Origin: Mesostigma viride
Taxonomy: Eukaryota; Streptophyta; Mesostigmatophyceae; Mesostigmatales; Mesostigmataceae
Direction: 5' to 3'
Length of the DNA: 64,000 bases
Assembly: GCA_009746045.1 (NCBI GenBank)
Contig: RPFO01000041.1
Location: forward strand, 246,001 to 310,000
Below are positions 55,680 to 64,000 of this stretch, in pieces. The stretch's first letter is position 1. Every line of letters starts with the position of its first letter. The translations under genes and the position numbers were made by a program. The notes under the pieces were generated by a model, which had not been told where the DNA came from, searched no databases, and saw only the letters and a list, made by a program, of their open reading frames with translations.

Positions 55680-56340
55680 ACTTCGGGACCATTGGTCCGA
55701 TAAATAGGGGCCGGTATTCGCGATAACTAGGTAGCGAATCGTGGTACGAAAATCGGCCATTTGGGGGTACCCCAGAGATCTCTCGAGATGGAGGAATGAG
55801 TCACAGGTACACCACGCGCGAAGCGCCCGGCGGCACCGCCAGGCTCGCGGCTGCCTCCTCTTCGGAGCGCACGTTACTACTAGGAACAAGGGACAGAAGG
55901 CATTTCAGCGGCGACAGGCCGGACGGGCAACGGGACACTAGCCACGTCGGGCAATTTCAGACAGGAACGGAAGGAATTTCAGCACACGGGCCACCGGCAA
56001 TTTCAGAGAGGAATGGGAAGGAATTTCAGCGGCGACGGGCAACGGACGACGGACCACTACCACAGGCCAACAGCCGCGGGAAATTAGCAACGGGCAATGT
56101 CAGAAAACGACAGAAGGAATGACAGGCGACAGGCGATGGGCCACTACTGTACTTGCCACGGGCAACTAGCCAGTATAGCCTGGAATGGGCCACAGGCAAC
56201 CAGACACGGGGAAAACAATTTCAGCAACGGAGGGACGGAAGGAATTTCACCGGGCCACTAGCCACGGGCGACGCGACGGGCCACGGGGACGTGGACATGA
56301 TTTACATAGCGGCTGGAGTCTCCAATAGTAGAGTCTAAAC
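55680..56340. repeat. Degenerate GGGCCACTAGCCACGGGC repeats
   Basis: Loosely repeated CACTAGCCACGGGC, GGAAGGAATTTCAGC and GGCGACGGGC words between 55900 and 56290, inside a host intron. No gene. Confidence 0.5.
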
Positions 56341-56360
56341 CAGTGCTTCTGCTAAGGGTT

Positions 56361-57658
56361 TTTGTCAATCATCAAACGGTTGACTATTTGCATCGGCACT
56401 TCGTCACATGGTTGACTATTTGCCTCGGCACTTCGTCAAATGGTTGACTATTTGCCTTGGCATTCGTCAAACTGGTTGACTATTTGACTTGGCGCTTCGT
56501 CAAACCTGGGGGGGGGGGGAGGGGGAAGCTTTTAAGGTGGCTCACACACGCATGTAATGCATGCGTGTGGATGAAACACAATATCACATGGTGGTTGTTG
56601 ACAACTGCATGATATATAAATAAAAACTAGCATTGTTCACAGCTAGGCCAGAGTCAAGTATGCATAGCACGAGGCCATTTAACAATCACATCCTCCAGAC
56701 CCGTGGTCCGTTGGGGCCATGTGTACTTTCCGTTTTCCCACCACCGCTCGCGGTCGGGCCGCTCCTTGCTATACTGCTTGTTGTACTCCTGTCTCTGCAT
56801 TTTCGTCTTGGGAGCTGGCTTTCTGTTGCCCTTCTTCTTCCTTGGCTCAGAGCTGCCGCCATCATCGGCCTTGCTCCTTAGCTGTCTTGGCCCCCTCCTC
56901 ACCAGATTCCTCCTCGCCAAAATTTGAGGCACTGTCAGATGATGTTGACTGGCCGCCATCTTCCTCTTCCTGCGCATTAGACCCATCCTCTTCCTCAAGC
57001 TCTATACTCTTGCGTTTGTAGCGGCCCTGCCTGCCCTCCTTTTCATCTAAACTGCGGCCTAGGTCGACGATATTTTCAGTTGCTACCGGCACAGTTTCTC
57101 CAGCTTGCTTCTTAAACAGAGCATCTAAGGTGCTAGCCTTGAAACCTGCCAAACCGTTCTTCTTTGACATTCTCTAGCTCATGCAAAACTACCTAAACAT
57201 CGCACGCGACCATTATTGAAAAAATTTCGCATGCAATATTTTATCGCATATCCTAGAAGTTGCCAGACGGCCAGAGGTCGGAGGACAGATAATAATAATT
57301 TTTCATGCCCTGGTCGGTTGGTCCTGCCTTTCTCATCTCACAAGGTTTTTGTACAGGCGTTTTGAGTTCAGTACTTCAGTTTTGGTACCCGACTGAAATT
57401 GTGCTGAACCGTACTGTCTTTCCAAACCAACTCTGCAGCGTACCTAGGATTCAGCTGGTACGGGCTGACGGGCTGACGCCGCGCCGCTGGGCCACAGGTC
57501 TGGCCTCCCTATCGGAAAACCTGACTTCCGTGGTTGACGAATACCCTAAACATTTCGTCAAACCGGTTGACGAATTGCGGAACATATTCGTCAATTGGTT
57601 GACGAATTGCCGAGTAGGTTGAAGATTATGGTTGAATCATTGCCCAAAATGGTTGACA
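56361..57658. mobile_element. Possible DNA transposon E with inverted subterminal repeats
   Basis: The left side has ~38-bp repeats of CACTTCGTCAAATGGTTGAC, TATTTGCC (56361-56505). The right side (57528-57658) has GGTTGACGAATTGCCG and TTCGTCAAACCGGTTGACGA, the inverse of the same motif. Between them is one decayed protein. Terminal inverted repeats and target duplication are not identified, so the limits are approximate. It lies within the intron between the 58628 and 55081 exons. Confidence 0.45.
56654..57170 (-). pseudogene. Charged protein of element E, frameshifted
   Basis: It starts MSKKNGLAGFKASTLDALFK at 57170. Lys/Arg then Glu/Asp/Ser-rich stretches follow (YKRKSIELEEEDGSNAQEEE, ASNFGEEESGEEGAKTAKEQ). 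A frameshift near 56880 leads to DGGSSEPRKKKGNRKPAPKT, QEYNKQYSKERPDRERWWEN, KYTWPQRTTGLEDVIVKWPR with a stop at 56654. No catalytic domain; perhaps the N-terminus of a transposase. It could instead be a host fragment, but its position between the E repeats favours a mobile origin. Confidence 0.4.
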
Positions 57659-57715
57659 TTTTTACTTCTAATTTCGAAATTCGTCCCGTTGGCAGAAGCA
57701 ATGATCTAAACTATT

Positions 57716-57746
57716 AGGGGGCTTGGCCCCTACCGGGTCTACTTGT
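57716..57746. repeat. Dispersed 30-bp motif, copy 2
   Basis: AGGGGGCTTGGCCCCTACCG followed by GGTCTACTTGTA matches 1309-1338 apart from one extra G. It lies just outside the right repeats of element E and may be its end. Confidence 0.45.
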
Positions 57747-58600
57747 AATAATAAAAATAGAAGGAAAAGGAAAATAAATTCTATTAACTTATATGACAAG
57801 AAGTAGGAAATACAAAAAGAGAACAGGGAAATGGTAAAATAATGATAATGACAATAAGAGTAAAGATAACCGCAGAAGGAAAAGGATGACCACATAAAGA
57901 ACAAGAAGCATTATAATTAGTTGTCTCACTTGCAGTAATCATAAGAAGAATAAGGTAACAATATAAAAAGCAAAGCAGGAAAAGGAAATTACGTGGGGAT
58001 GGAGACCCGGCCCTACAACAAAAGGAAATCGAGTGTGTGAGGTAAGAGAACTAATAGTGACCAAGATAGAGCAGCTCAAAGATGCAGATTAACACTGAAG
58101 GTTCATTACCAAACTGAATGGAGAATTAATGGTACTGAACGAGCATATTATCAAAACCATACATACTAAGACTACATTGTGGACCTATAATGGGTGGAGA
58201 ACGGGAGTCATGGACTGAACTGAGGAGCACCTGAAGTTCAACATAACAAGTTTGCTAGTAACACTGATATAGTACAGCAGGACTCAACAGAAGTAGAATT
58301 CTTTTCGTCATGCAATTTATAATCCTTGCACAGCGCCCTTTGGAAGTGTCAGATCGTGCGGATAAGAGCGCATACCATGGCCACTACAAAATGCAACTCT
58401 AGCATGCCGCAAGTACAGCGACCGACGTACGACATACTTGGCCAATATACTGTCAGCACATTAGGAAACCAATAATACTACCGTTAGTCATTATCAGTTA
58501 CTAGTCTCAAGCAAATAATAAACACATTTGAGTATAAATCACCGTCTCAGTGACAGAACAGTAAAGGAATTTCTCTAAAGGGAAATACCGGCCGGACCTA
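57747..58600. other. Host intron sequence, no feature
   Basis: A-rich, with no recognised repeat or gene. Confidence 0.4.
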
Positions 58601-58627
58601 TCACTGTCAACGATGACGTATGCTCAC

Positions 58628-59778
58628 CGGAGCAAAGATGTCGGACCAACCCATGTCGCGCTTGTGGTGTGAGAACACCAGCTCCACGTCGCGCTTGGTG
58701 ACCACCCCGCGTGTCATGTCATTCAGGAAACGAGCGCCGCGGGATGAGCCCGACGCCGACCACACACACGCAGACGCCAGCTCCGACCCGGCCCACTCGC
58801 GCTGCGATGCCATCGCCGTAGCCCACAGCTTGATGTACGTGGTGCGGTGGCGCCCGCCCAGCGGCTGTTGCTGCTCACGCTTCTGACACAGCACTTCCAG
58901 AATCACGTCGCCAACGATGTGACCCTTGGGGAGCTGGCTCCTTGCGCCCCCAACCCCGTCGTCGGGAGATGCCGGGCGCGCGGGGCGCACAAAGAGGAGG
59001 TCGACGTCGGACGTGACACCTGGCAGGGGGAGTGAATCGCGGGTGCCGCGCGCCAGCGACAACTGGATGCCCACAAATGACTCGTCCAGCGCCGGGGCGG
59101 TACCAGATGCAAGAGCACTAAGCCGGGAGTTACTCGGAGCAGTGCCAGCTGTCTGCAGCTCACTGCCCTGCAGGGACATGCCAGTCATGGATGTGCTTTG
59201 AGCGTGCAGGCTGGCAGCTGTCCCTAGACCCTCAGACTCCAGTGGAAGGGCGCCCGGCGCATCAACCTGCCGAGACCATCCATCACCCCCCCCACCGTCG
59301 CTGCAGCCAATGGGAGGGTAGTCCTCCAACGGGCGCGGCAGATTCATGACGCTCTCTGGCTCCAGGATGCCCTCGTAGTGGCACAGCCGCTCCACGCTCC
59401 AGGTGGCGCCCGTGGGAGCGACCACCACGTCCGACGCCAGCTTGCCCAAGGGCCCAGCCTGCAGCTCGGTGGCGGGCGGCAGCAGCAACGCGGTGACGGT
59501 GTACAGATTCCTGTGGCTGGCGGTGACGCTCCCGACCTGAGTGGCCTGATCGAGTGATATCACATCGACTGTGCCCAGATGGTCCGCATCAGATGCGCCC
59601 CCACGCGCTCCCGCATTTACACTGGGCAGCTTTGGATCCTGGTCCACTGGTGTGACACGCGTGAGCTTCACGTAGGGGCCCTCGGGGTCACCATTGACCG
59701 CAGGCGTCTGCAGGTACTGGATGGTGGGGAGGTAGCTGAGGTCGGCCGGCGCGGTGTCGCTGGATCCAGCAAGCACAC
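58628..59778 (-). CDS. Host gene, long upstream exon entering DUF3431
   Basis: Acceptor CCAGCAG|GTGTGC near 59778, donor GCTCCG|GTGAGC at 58628. The frame (383 codons after two bases) ends in phase 0, matching the next exon at 55081. Most of it is unassigned: TIQYLQTPAVNGDPEGPYVK, NLYTVTALLLPPATELQAGP, a Gly/Ser-rich middle, and GDVILEVLCQKREQQQPLGG. The C-terminus DVELVFSHHKRDMGWSDIFA resembles the start of DUF3431 (a short beta strand then ...W) and joins naturally to IRTVYHKG. The gene must have more exons upstream, since this one begins mid-codon; I could not identify them. Confidence 0.65.
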
Positions 59779-59789
59779 CTGCTGGCAGG

Positions 59790-61970
59790 TAATCGTATTG
59801 TCAAGCACGTGGCCATTATTACGCCATTATCGCAGACTTCCAGGATTCCCATCAGACTAGACGCGAACCGTTCCTTAAAGATAGTTCTTAGTTAGCAGCA
59901 ACTCATGCCTTAGTAGATTACCGATATAAATGATATATGATTGGGAGATGGTTTGTCATTTGTAGTAGGCACGCCATGGCCAGTGATCATAAGATGCGAT
60001 ACTATGAATTGGGCACTTGTGAAAGTAGGCATGAAGGATGGTATTACAGTACCAAAATAATATGTAAACATCAACTTAATTTGCTGATATCCCATACTGG
60101 CAACTCAGTCGATCACCCGTGTGTCTAGGGAGAGTGTTTGGGACAACTCAATTGAGGTCCGAAATATACTAGGCTTCACTCATGGAACTTATGCCAGCTA
60201 ACTGGCCATTGATGAGGATTATTATACAGACACTGTAAAAAGATTTACTAACGTATATTATAAATAGTACAGTCTGAGATTATATTAACTTTGATAGACA
60301 TGTACTTCCTGGGCAATAATTTAATAACTAGATTCCGTTTGCCATAATTACTTTTTAGCTAAGTGAACCCCTAACATAAACAGATATTAATGGGCACATG
60401 ACTAATTTGAACTTGAGTTGCCTAATTGGGTTTAGTTCATAAATATACTAGTAGTAATAATATTATTGGGTAGTGGGTGTTAAACAGCATGAATAATTGC
60501 TTTTCAACAGCAACCATGCAGGTTAGCAACACCAACAGATGCATTAGGTTGTTTCTGCAGACTGGACGGCAAGCAATACCAACATACTTACTAGTATACA
60601 TATGTGTGACCAGAATAATACAAATCCGCCACAACAACTGAGAGCCAACCTGCCTAGGCAAATATATACTGCGCCGACTGATACTGATCACGGTAACTTA
60701 CAAAATACTAGGGAACGTATGTGACAACCCCAAGGGTCAGGCAAGCACGGCAAAATATCAAGTTTTGTAATAGATATTACAATTGTGCACTGATTTGCAC
60801 AAATTCTGAATGACGGCCAGGTAACTTACGTCAGTATTCTTCAAAACAGTCAATACTGCAGTGCAAACTATAAAATAGCTACTAACTTACGGCCATACAC
60901 GCGGTGCCAAGCTGCATCACTGAATACAAGCCGCATGACGAATACAAGCCGCTAGAGGAACCAAGCCCGCAAGCATTAGAACTAGCACTGATGTACACGA
61001 TACACCATCACCTATAGGTACAATATATAGTGATATTTGACCATCATAAATCACGGAGATGAGAGAGGCATGCGACGTAAGGAGAGCCCAAAACGAGGAA
61101 GAACTGTATAGAAAAGAATCACCCTGGCAGGCAAGGATCAAGCCAACTCTAGCGTACAACTACAACTACATGCAGCAACACCGCTATGTATATTTGTTGA
61201 TGATAAATTACGGAGGTGAGAGCGGCATGCAACATAAGGAAAGCCCCCATAAAAGGGAGAACCCAAAAGAAATAAGCTGACACTGGCATGCAAGGATCAA
61301 GCCATCACAAGGAACAAAACTAGAACAACACGCAGCAACAATAATGTATCTGTAACCATAACATATTACTACAGCTGTTATTTTGCGACCAGCCCCGGCC
61401 CGCGCGTGCAGTCAGCCCTAGCCGGATGACAAGTTTGACGTTACGCCCGTAAAAAACATGCTTTATCGTAGGATTGATATTGCTAATTTCAGAGCCACGG
61501 ACACGGACGCGGATGAGCGCACCTTCAGATATCGTAACGTAGCAGTACAACACTGTCGTCAACGCAAGAGAGATAAGCCCCGACCGTCGACATGAACAGC
61601 ACGTCGAGGGTGAGGGGGAACGCATTCTGCTGGCCGTACTAATTCAACAGAGTCTGCGGCACTTGACCGGGCCAAAGAAGGAGGAATTACTGGTTCTTCT
61701 TGGACATTAAAAATGTCACATGCGAGTTAGATGGTCCACGTCGAAGCCTGCAGCGTTTTGAAAGTCAGTGCGCTACCCGTAGCCTAGCCCGCTTCGACGT
61801 TGTCGTTGGTGGGGATTAACCTCCGCCACTATTGGCGTGCCCCTTGCACTCATCGCTGGCTCGCGCCTCCCAGAAGATCTCCCAGTTATTCAGAGAATCA
61901 GTGCAGGGGCTTCGACAGCAAAAACAGTTGCCACTTGCCGCGTTCTGACGAGCCATCAAGGTCCACTCAT
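59790..61970. other. Upstream of the host exons, no gene confidently recognised
   Basis: A/T-rich with short frames. A minus-strand stretch at 61320-61625 (YVTISEGALIRVRVRGSEIS, then KHVFYGRNVKLVIRLGLTAR) could be a further 5' exon, but no matching splice pair was found. A ~150-bp diverged tandem duplication lies at 61045-61345 (ATCATAAATCACGGAGATGA / ATGATAAATTACGGAGGTGA). Confidence 0.35.
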
Positions 61971-62138
61971 CAACTCATGGCATGAGTTGAGTTGACTTTA
62001 TTCCCCGATTCCCCCGGGCGTGTAGTCCTTTTGGTGTTAAGGGTTTTGGTGTTAAAATGGTGTTAAAAATGGACCAATCGGCGCGAAGGGACTGAATTCG
62101 AGGATTTCGAGTATTAGCCAACGACATTACAAAATGAT

Positions 62139-63002
62139 TACATTCCAGCAGCGCGGGAATTCGCAGATCTTTATGTTCAGTTAAGTTCAGTGAGTGTTCA
62201 GTTCTGTTCAGTGTCCATCCTCCTACCATTCCGTTTCAAATCCTTTTTTGGTGTTAAGGATTTGGTGTTAAAAATGGACCAATCGGCGCAACTAGCGAAA
62301 CGAGACTGAATTGTGGGGTTTCTAGTATTAACAAACGATATTACAATAAACCCGAGAGAATCTATGGGGATTTGGTGTTATTTGGCGGTTTCATGGTGTT
62401 AAAAGTTAACACCAAAAGGACAAAATTCCCGATTCCCCCGCCGGTGGTCCGACCTGGCATGGTGGGGGGCTGATTTGAACTGAACTGAATCTCTGGCAGC
62501 CGCACGTGGGCAGCAGAGAATCTCTGGCAGCCGCACGTGGGCAGCAGAGATTTCGAAACGGCCGAGGGCTTGAACGGTGACATCATTAACAAACAAGACA
62601 AAGGTAAGACAAGACATGCGTACTGCTGTAGCTTGCGTCATACTGTAGCTTGCGTCACTGGACCCCAGTGGGACCAGCGCTTTGTGGTCAAGAGGGCCGA
62701 GATCTGTACGGGAATTTTGTCCTTTTGGTGTTAACTTTTAACACCATGAAACCGCCAAATAACACCAAATCCCCATAGATTCTCTCGGGTTTATTGTAAT
62801 ATCGTTTGTTAATACTAGAAACCCCACAATTCAGTGTCGTTTCGCTAGTTGCGCCGATTGGTCCATTTTTAACACCAAATCCCTTAACACCAAAAAAGGA
62901 TTTGAAACGGAATGGTCGGAGGATGCACACTGAACAGAACTGAACACTCGCTGAACTTAACTGAACATAAAGATCTGCGAATTCCCGCGCTGCTGGAATG
63001 TA
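62139..63002. mobile_element. Foldback element with ~293-bp arms
   Basis: The left arm 62139-62431 and right arm 62709-63002 are long, nearly exact inverted repeats: ATTCCAGCAGCGCGGGAATT at the outside, GTTAACACCAAAAGGACAAA at the inside. The 277-bp centre has a duplicated CTCTGGCAGCCGCACGTGGG. A diverged partial copy of the arm (TTTGGTGTTAAAAATGGACC, AATCGGCGCG) precedes it at 62020-62130. No coding sequence; the transposon class is unknown. Confidence 0.85.
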
Positions 63003-63347
63003 CAGTGACCAGAAGTAGCACTAGCTTGTGCTGATCGACATGGCGGCAATTTTTCGCGGTGCTATTAGTCTGATACGTTCCCGCCATTTCGCGAAAATAT
63101 CGGCAACTGTGTGGATACGCACGAACGTGTCACTGCGCTTTTGCATTTCGGAGCAAAATTTGCCGTGGTGTTATTTGTTGTCCGGCCCAGTGCAACTCTT
63201 ACAATACATGGTTTTCAATGGTGTCAGGCGTCGGTTGACGTTCTTTTTGGCGTGGTGTTATTTCTGGGACAAGTCCGCGATACCTTACTCTGACAAATGA
63301 CAGGTCGCGATGACGGTTGGCCTACAGATATTTGGCGTTTAGGTGGG

Positions 63348-63353
63348 TATAAA
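63348..63353 (+). promoter_or_regulatory. TATA box of the right-edge ORF
   Basis: GGGTATAAATTGCG lies 66 bp upstream of the ATG at 63419, a normal distance for a core promoter with a short leader. Confidence 0.5.
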
Positions 63354-63418
63354 TTGCGTCCGTTCTTCCCTTTTGGTGCCCTTCCACCACATTCTAACTT
63401 CTGCTGTTGTCAAGCAGA

Positions 63419-64000
63419 ATGCCGCGCATCACCATCGACCTCACGGTCTCTCCTGTGAAGCCCCTTCCCGGCAGGCAGACGCAAAGCGGACAGCAAGCAT
63501 CTCCAAGCGCTTCAGTTTTAAGCAGCGATGCAAGTCTTCTTGCCGCTGGGCTCAACGACAGGTGTGCTGCACCCAAGAGGAAGTCGGCACCTTCTGCCTC
63601 CACAGGCCGCGTCGAGGAAGACACGCCTCCGGCCACTGCACCGCTCAACGACAGGTGTGCTGCACCCAAGAAGAAGTCGGCACCTTCTTCCTCCACAGGC
63701 CGCGTCGAGGAAGACACGCCCCCGGCCACTGCACAACACCGCGTGTTTGCTCCAACGGCCGCCCGTAGGAAGGCACCCCCCCGCACGGGTGCACACCAGG
63801 GGAAGCCTTGCTATGTGATCGGCTGCAGCCCCCCTGTTATCGCCCATGACCTGGCTCGAATGGAGGGTTTCACAGGCTGTTGTCTTAACCTAGTTCTATC
63901 TTCATCGCCCGTTATATTTTATACTGTGAGTCAGTTGCCATTCCAGTTCCTATTTACATATATAAACCGTCTAAGTTTCATGCGCTTAATTTTTAGGTCT
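63419..64000 (+). CDS. Hypothetical protein with two 31-residue repeats, runs off the window
   Basis: From ATG 63419 the frame is open for 194 codons to the window edge: MPRITIDLTVSPVKPLPGRQ, a Ser/Gln-rich stretch, then two exact-length 93-bp direct repeats (63551-63643 and 63644-63736) encoding LNDRCAAPKRKSAPSASTGR, VEEDTPPATAP and LNDRCAAPKKKSAPSSSTGR, VEEDTPPATAQ. PKRKS/PKKKS resemble monopartite nuclear signals. KPCYVIGCSPPVIAHDLARM, EGFTGCC follows. After about residue 150 the composition becomes hydrophobic and AT-rich, so an intron may begin there. A TATA box precedes it. No family is recognised; it could be a host or mobile-element gene. Confidence 0.5.
   Translation, partial: MPRITIDLTVSPVKPLPGRQTQSGQQASPSASVLSSDASLLAAGLNDRCAAPKRKSAPSASTGRVEEDTPPATAPLNDRCAAPKKKSAPSSSTGRVEEDTPPATAQHRVFAPTAARRKAPPRTGAHQGKPCYVIGCSPPVIAHDLARMEGFTGCCLNLVLSSSPVIFYTVSQLPFQFLFTYINRLSFMRLIFRS

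Overview
This is a eukaryotic nuclear window, most likely from a green alga. One spliced host gene lies on the minus strand. It encodes a DUF3431 region and a root-cap/LEA-like region of the type DPHF...HGDKFDFNG...FC...VNAHFMG, which I associate with chlorophytes. The species cannot be named from sequence alone. Almost everything else is mobile DNA, much of it nested, together with large simple-sequence arrays.

Layout. 1-1.8 kb: non-coding repeats with a possible 585-bp solo LTR or MITE. 1.8-13.4 kb: a decayed Copia-type retrotransposon (zinc knuckle, integrase, protease, RT, RNase H, in that unusual order). It is split between RT and RNase H by element A (4810-12396), a 7.6-kb terminal-inverted-repeat transposon with a 3-bp AAA target duplication. 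Element A encodes a putative DDE/DDD-type transposase resembling DUF7869. 13.5-14.5 kb: a decayed hAT-like copy. 14.6-21.1 kb: two oppositely oriented arrays of a ~43-bp foldback unit around a gene-poor interval with microsatellites and short retroposon tails. 21.9-23.9 kb: a GGCATG hexamer array. 24.2-26.9 kb, minus strand: the gag-integrase part of a second retrotransposon (C), whose leader carries a 1352-bp hAT-like element with a perfect 8-bp target duplication. 28.8-37.5 kb, minus strand: an ORF1-only LINE derivative (HAL1-like) with an 11-bp target duplication, split by element B (29618-36286), a transposase-less relative of A. 37.7-38.9 kb: a second, 5'-truncated ORF1-only retroposon with a 12-bp target duplication. 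39.4-40.8 kb, minus strand: a broken reverse transcriptase, perhaps Penelope-related. 41.1-47.85 kb: a 6.8-kb satellite of 7-bp units. 48.3-59.8 kb, minus strand: the host gene, six exons with phase-compatible splice sites, its introns loaded with minisatellites, a MITE and a possible DNA transposon. 60-64 kb: gene-poor DNA, a ~860-bp foldback structure, and a TATA-preceded ORF running off the right edge.

The best candidate for an undescribed system is the A/B transposon family. Both members have 28-32 bp inverted repeats of form CCCTA...TTGTACTACA, 3-bp target duplications, subterminal arrays of a 9-bp motif (GACACCGTG or GGCACACCG class) in inverted orientation at the two ends, ~160-185-bp internal tandem repeats that start with the same motif, a related small acidic protein, and about 185 bp of nearly identical internal sequence. 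In A that shared block directly precedes the transposase ORF. In B the transposase is gone. A would supply transposase and B would be a dependent derivative. The order of insertion can be read directly: Copia before A, ORF1-only retroposon before B, retrotransposon C before the hAT-like element.
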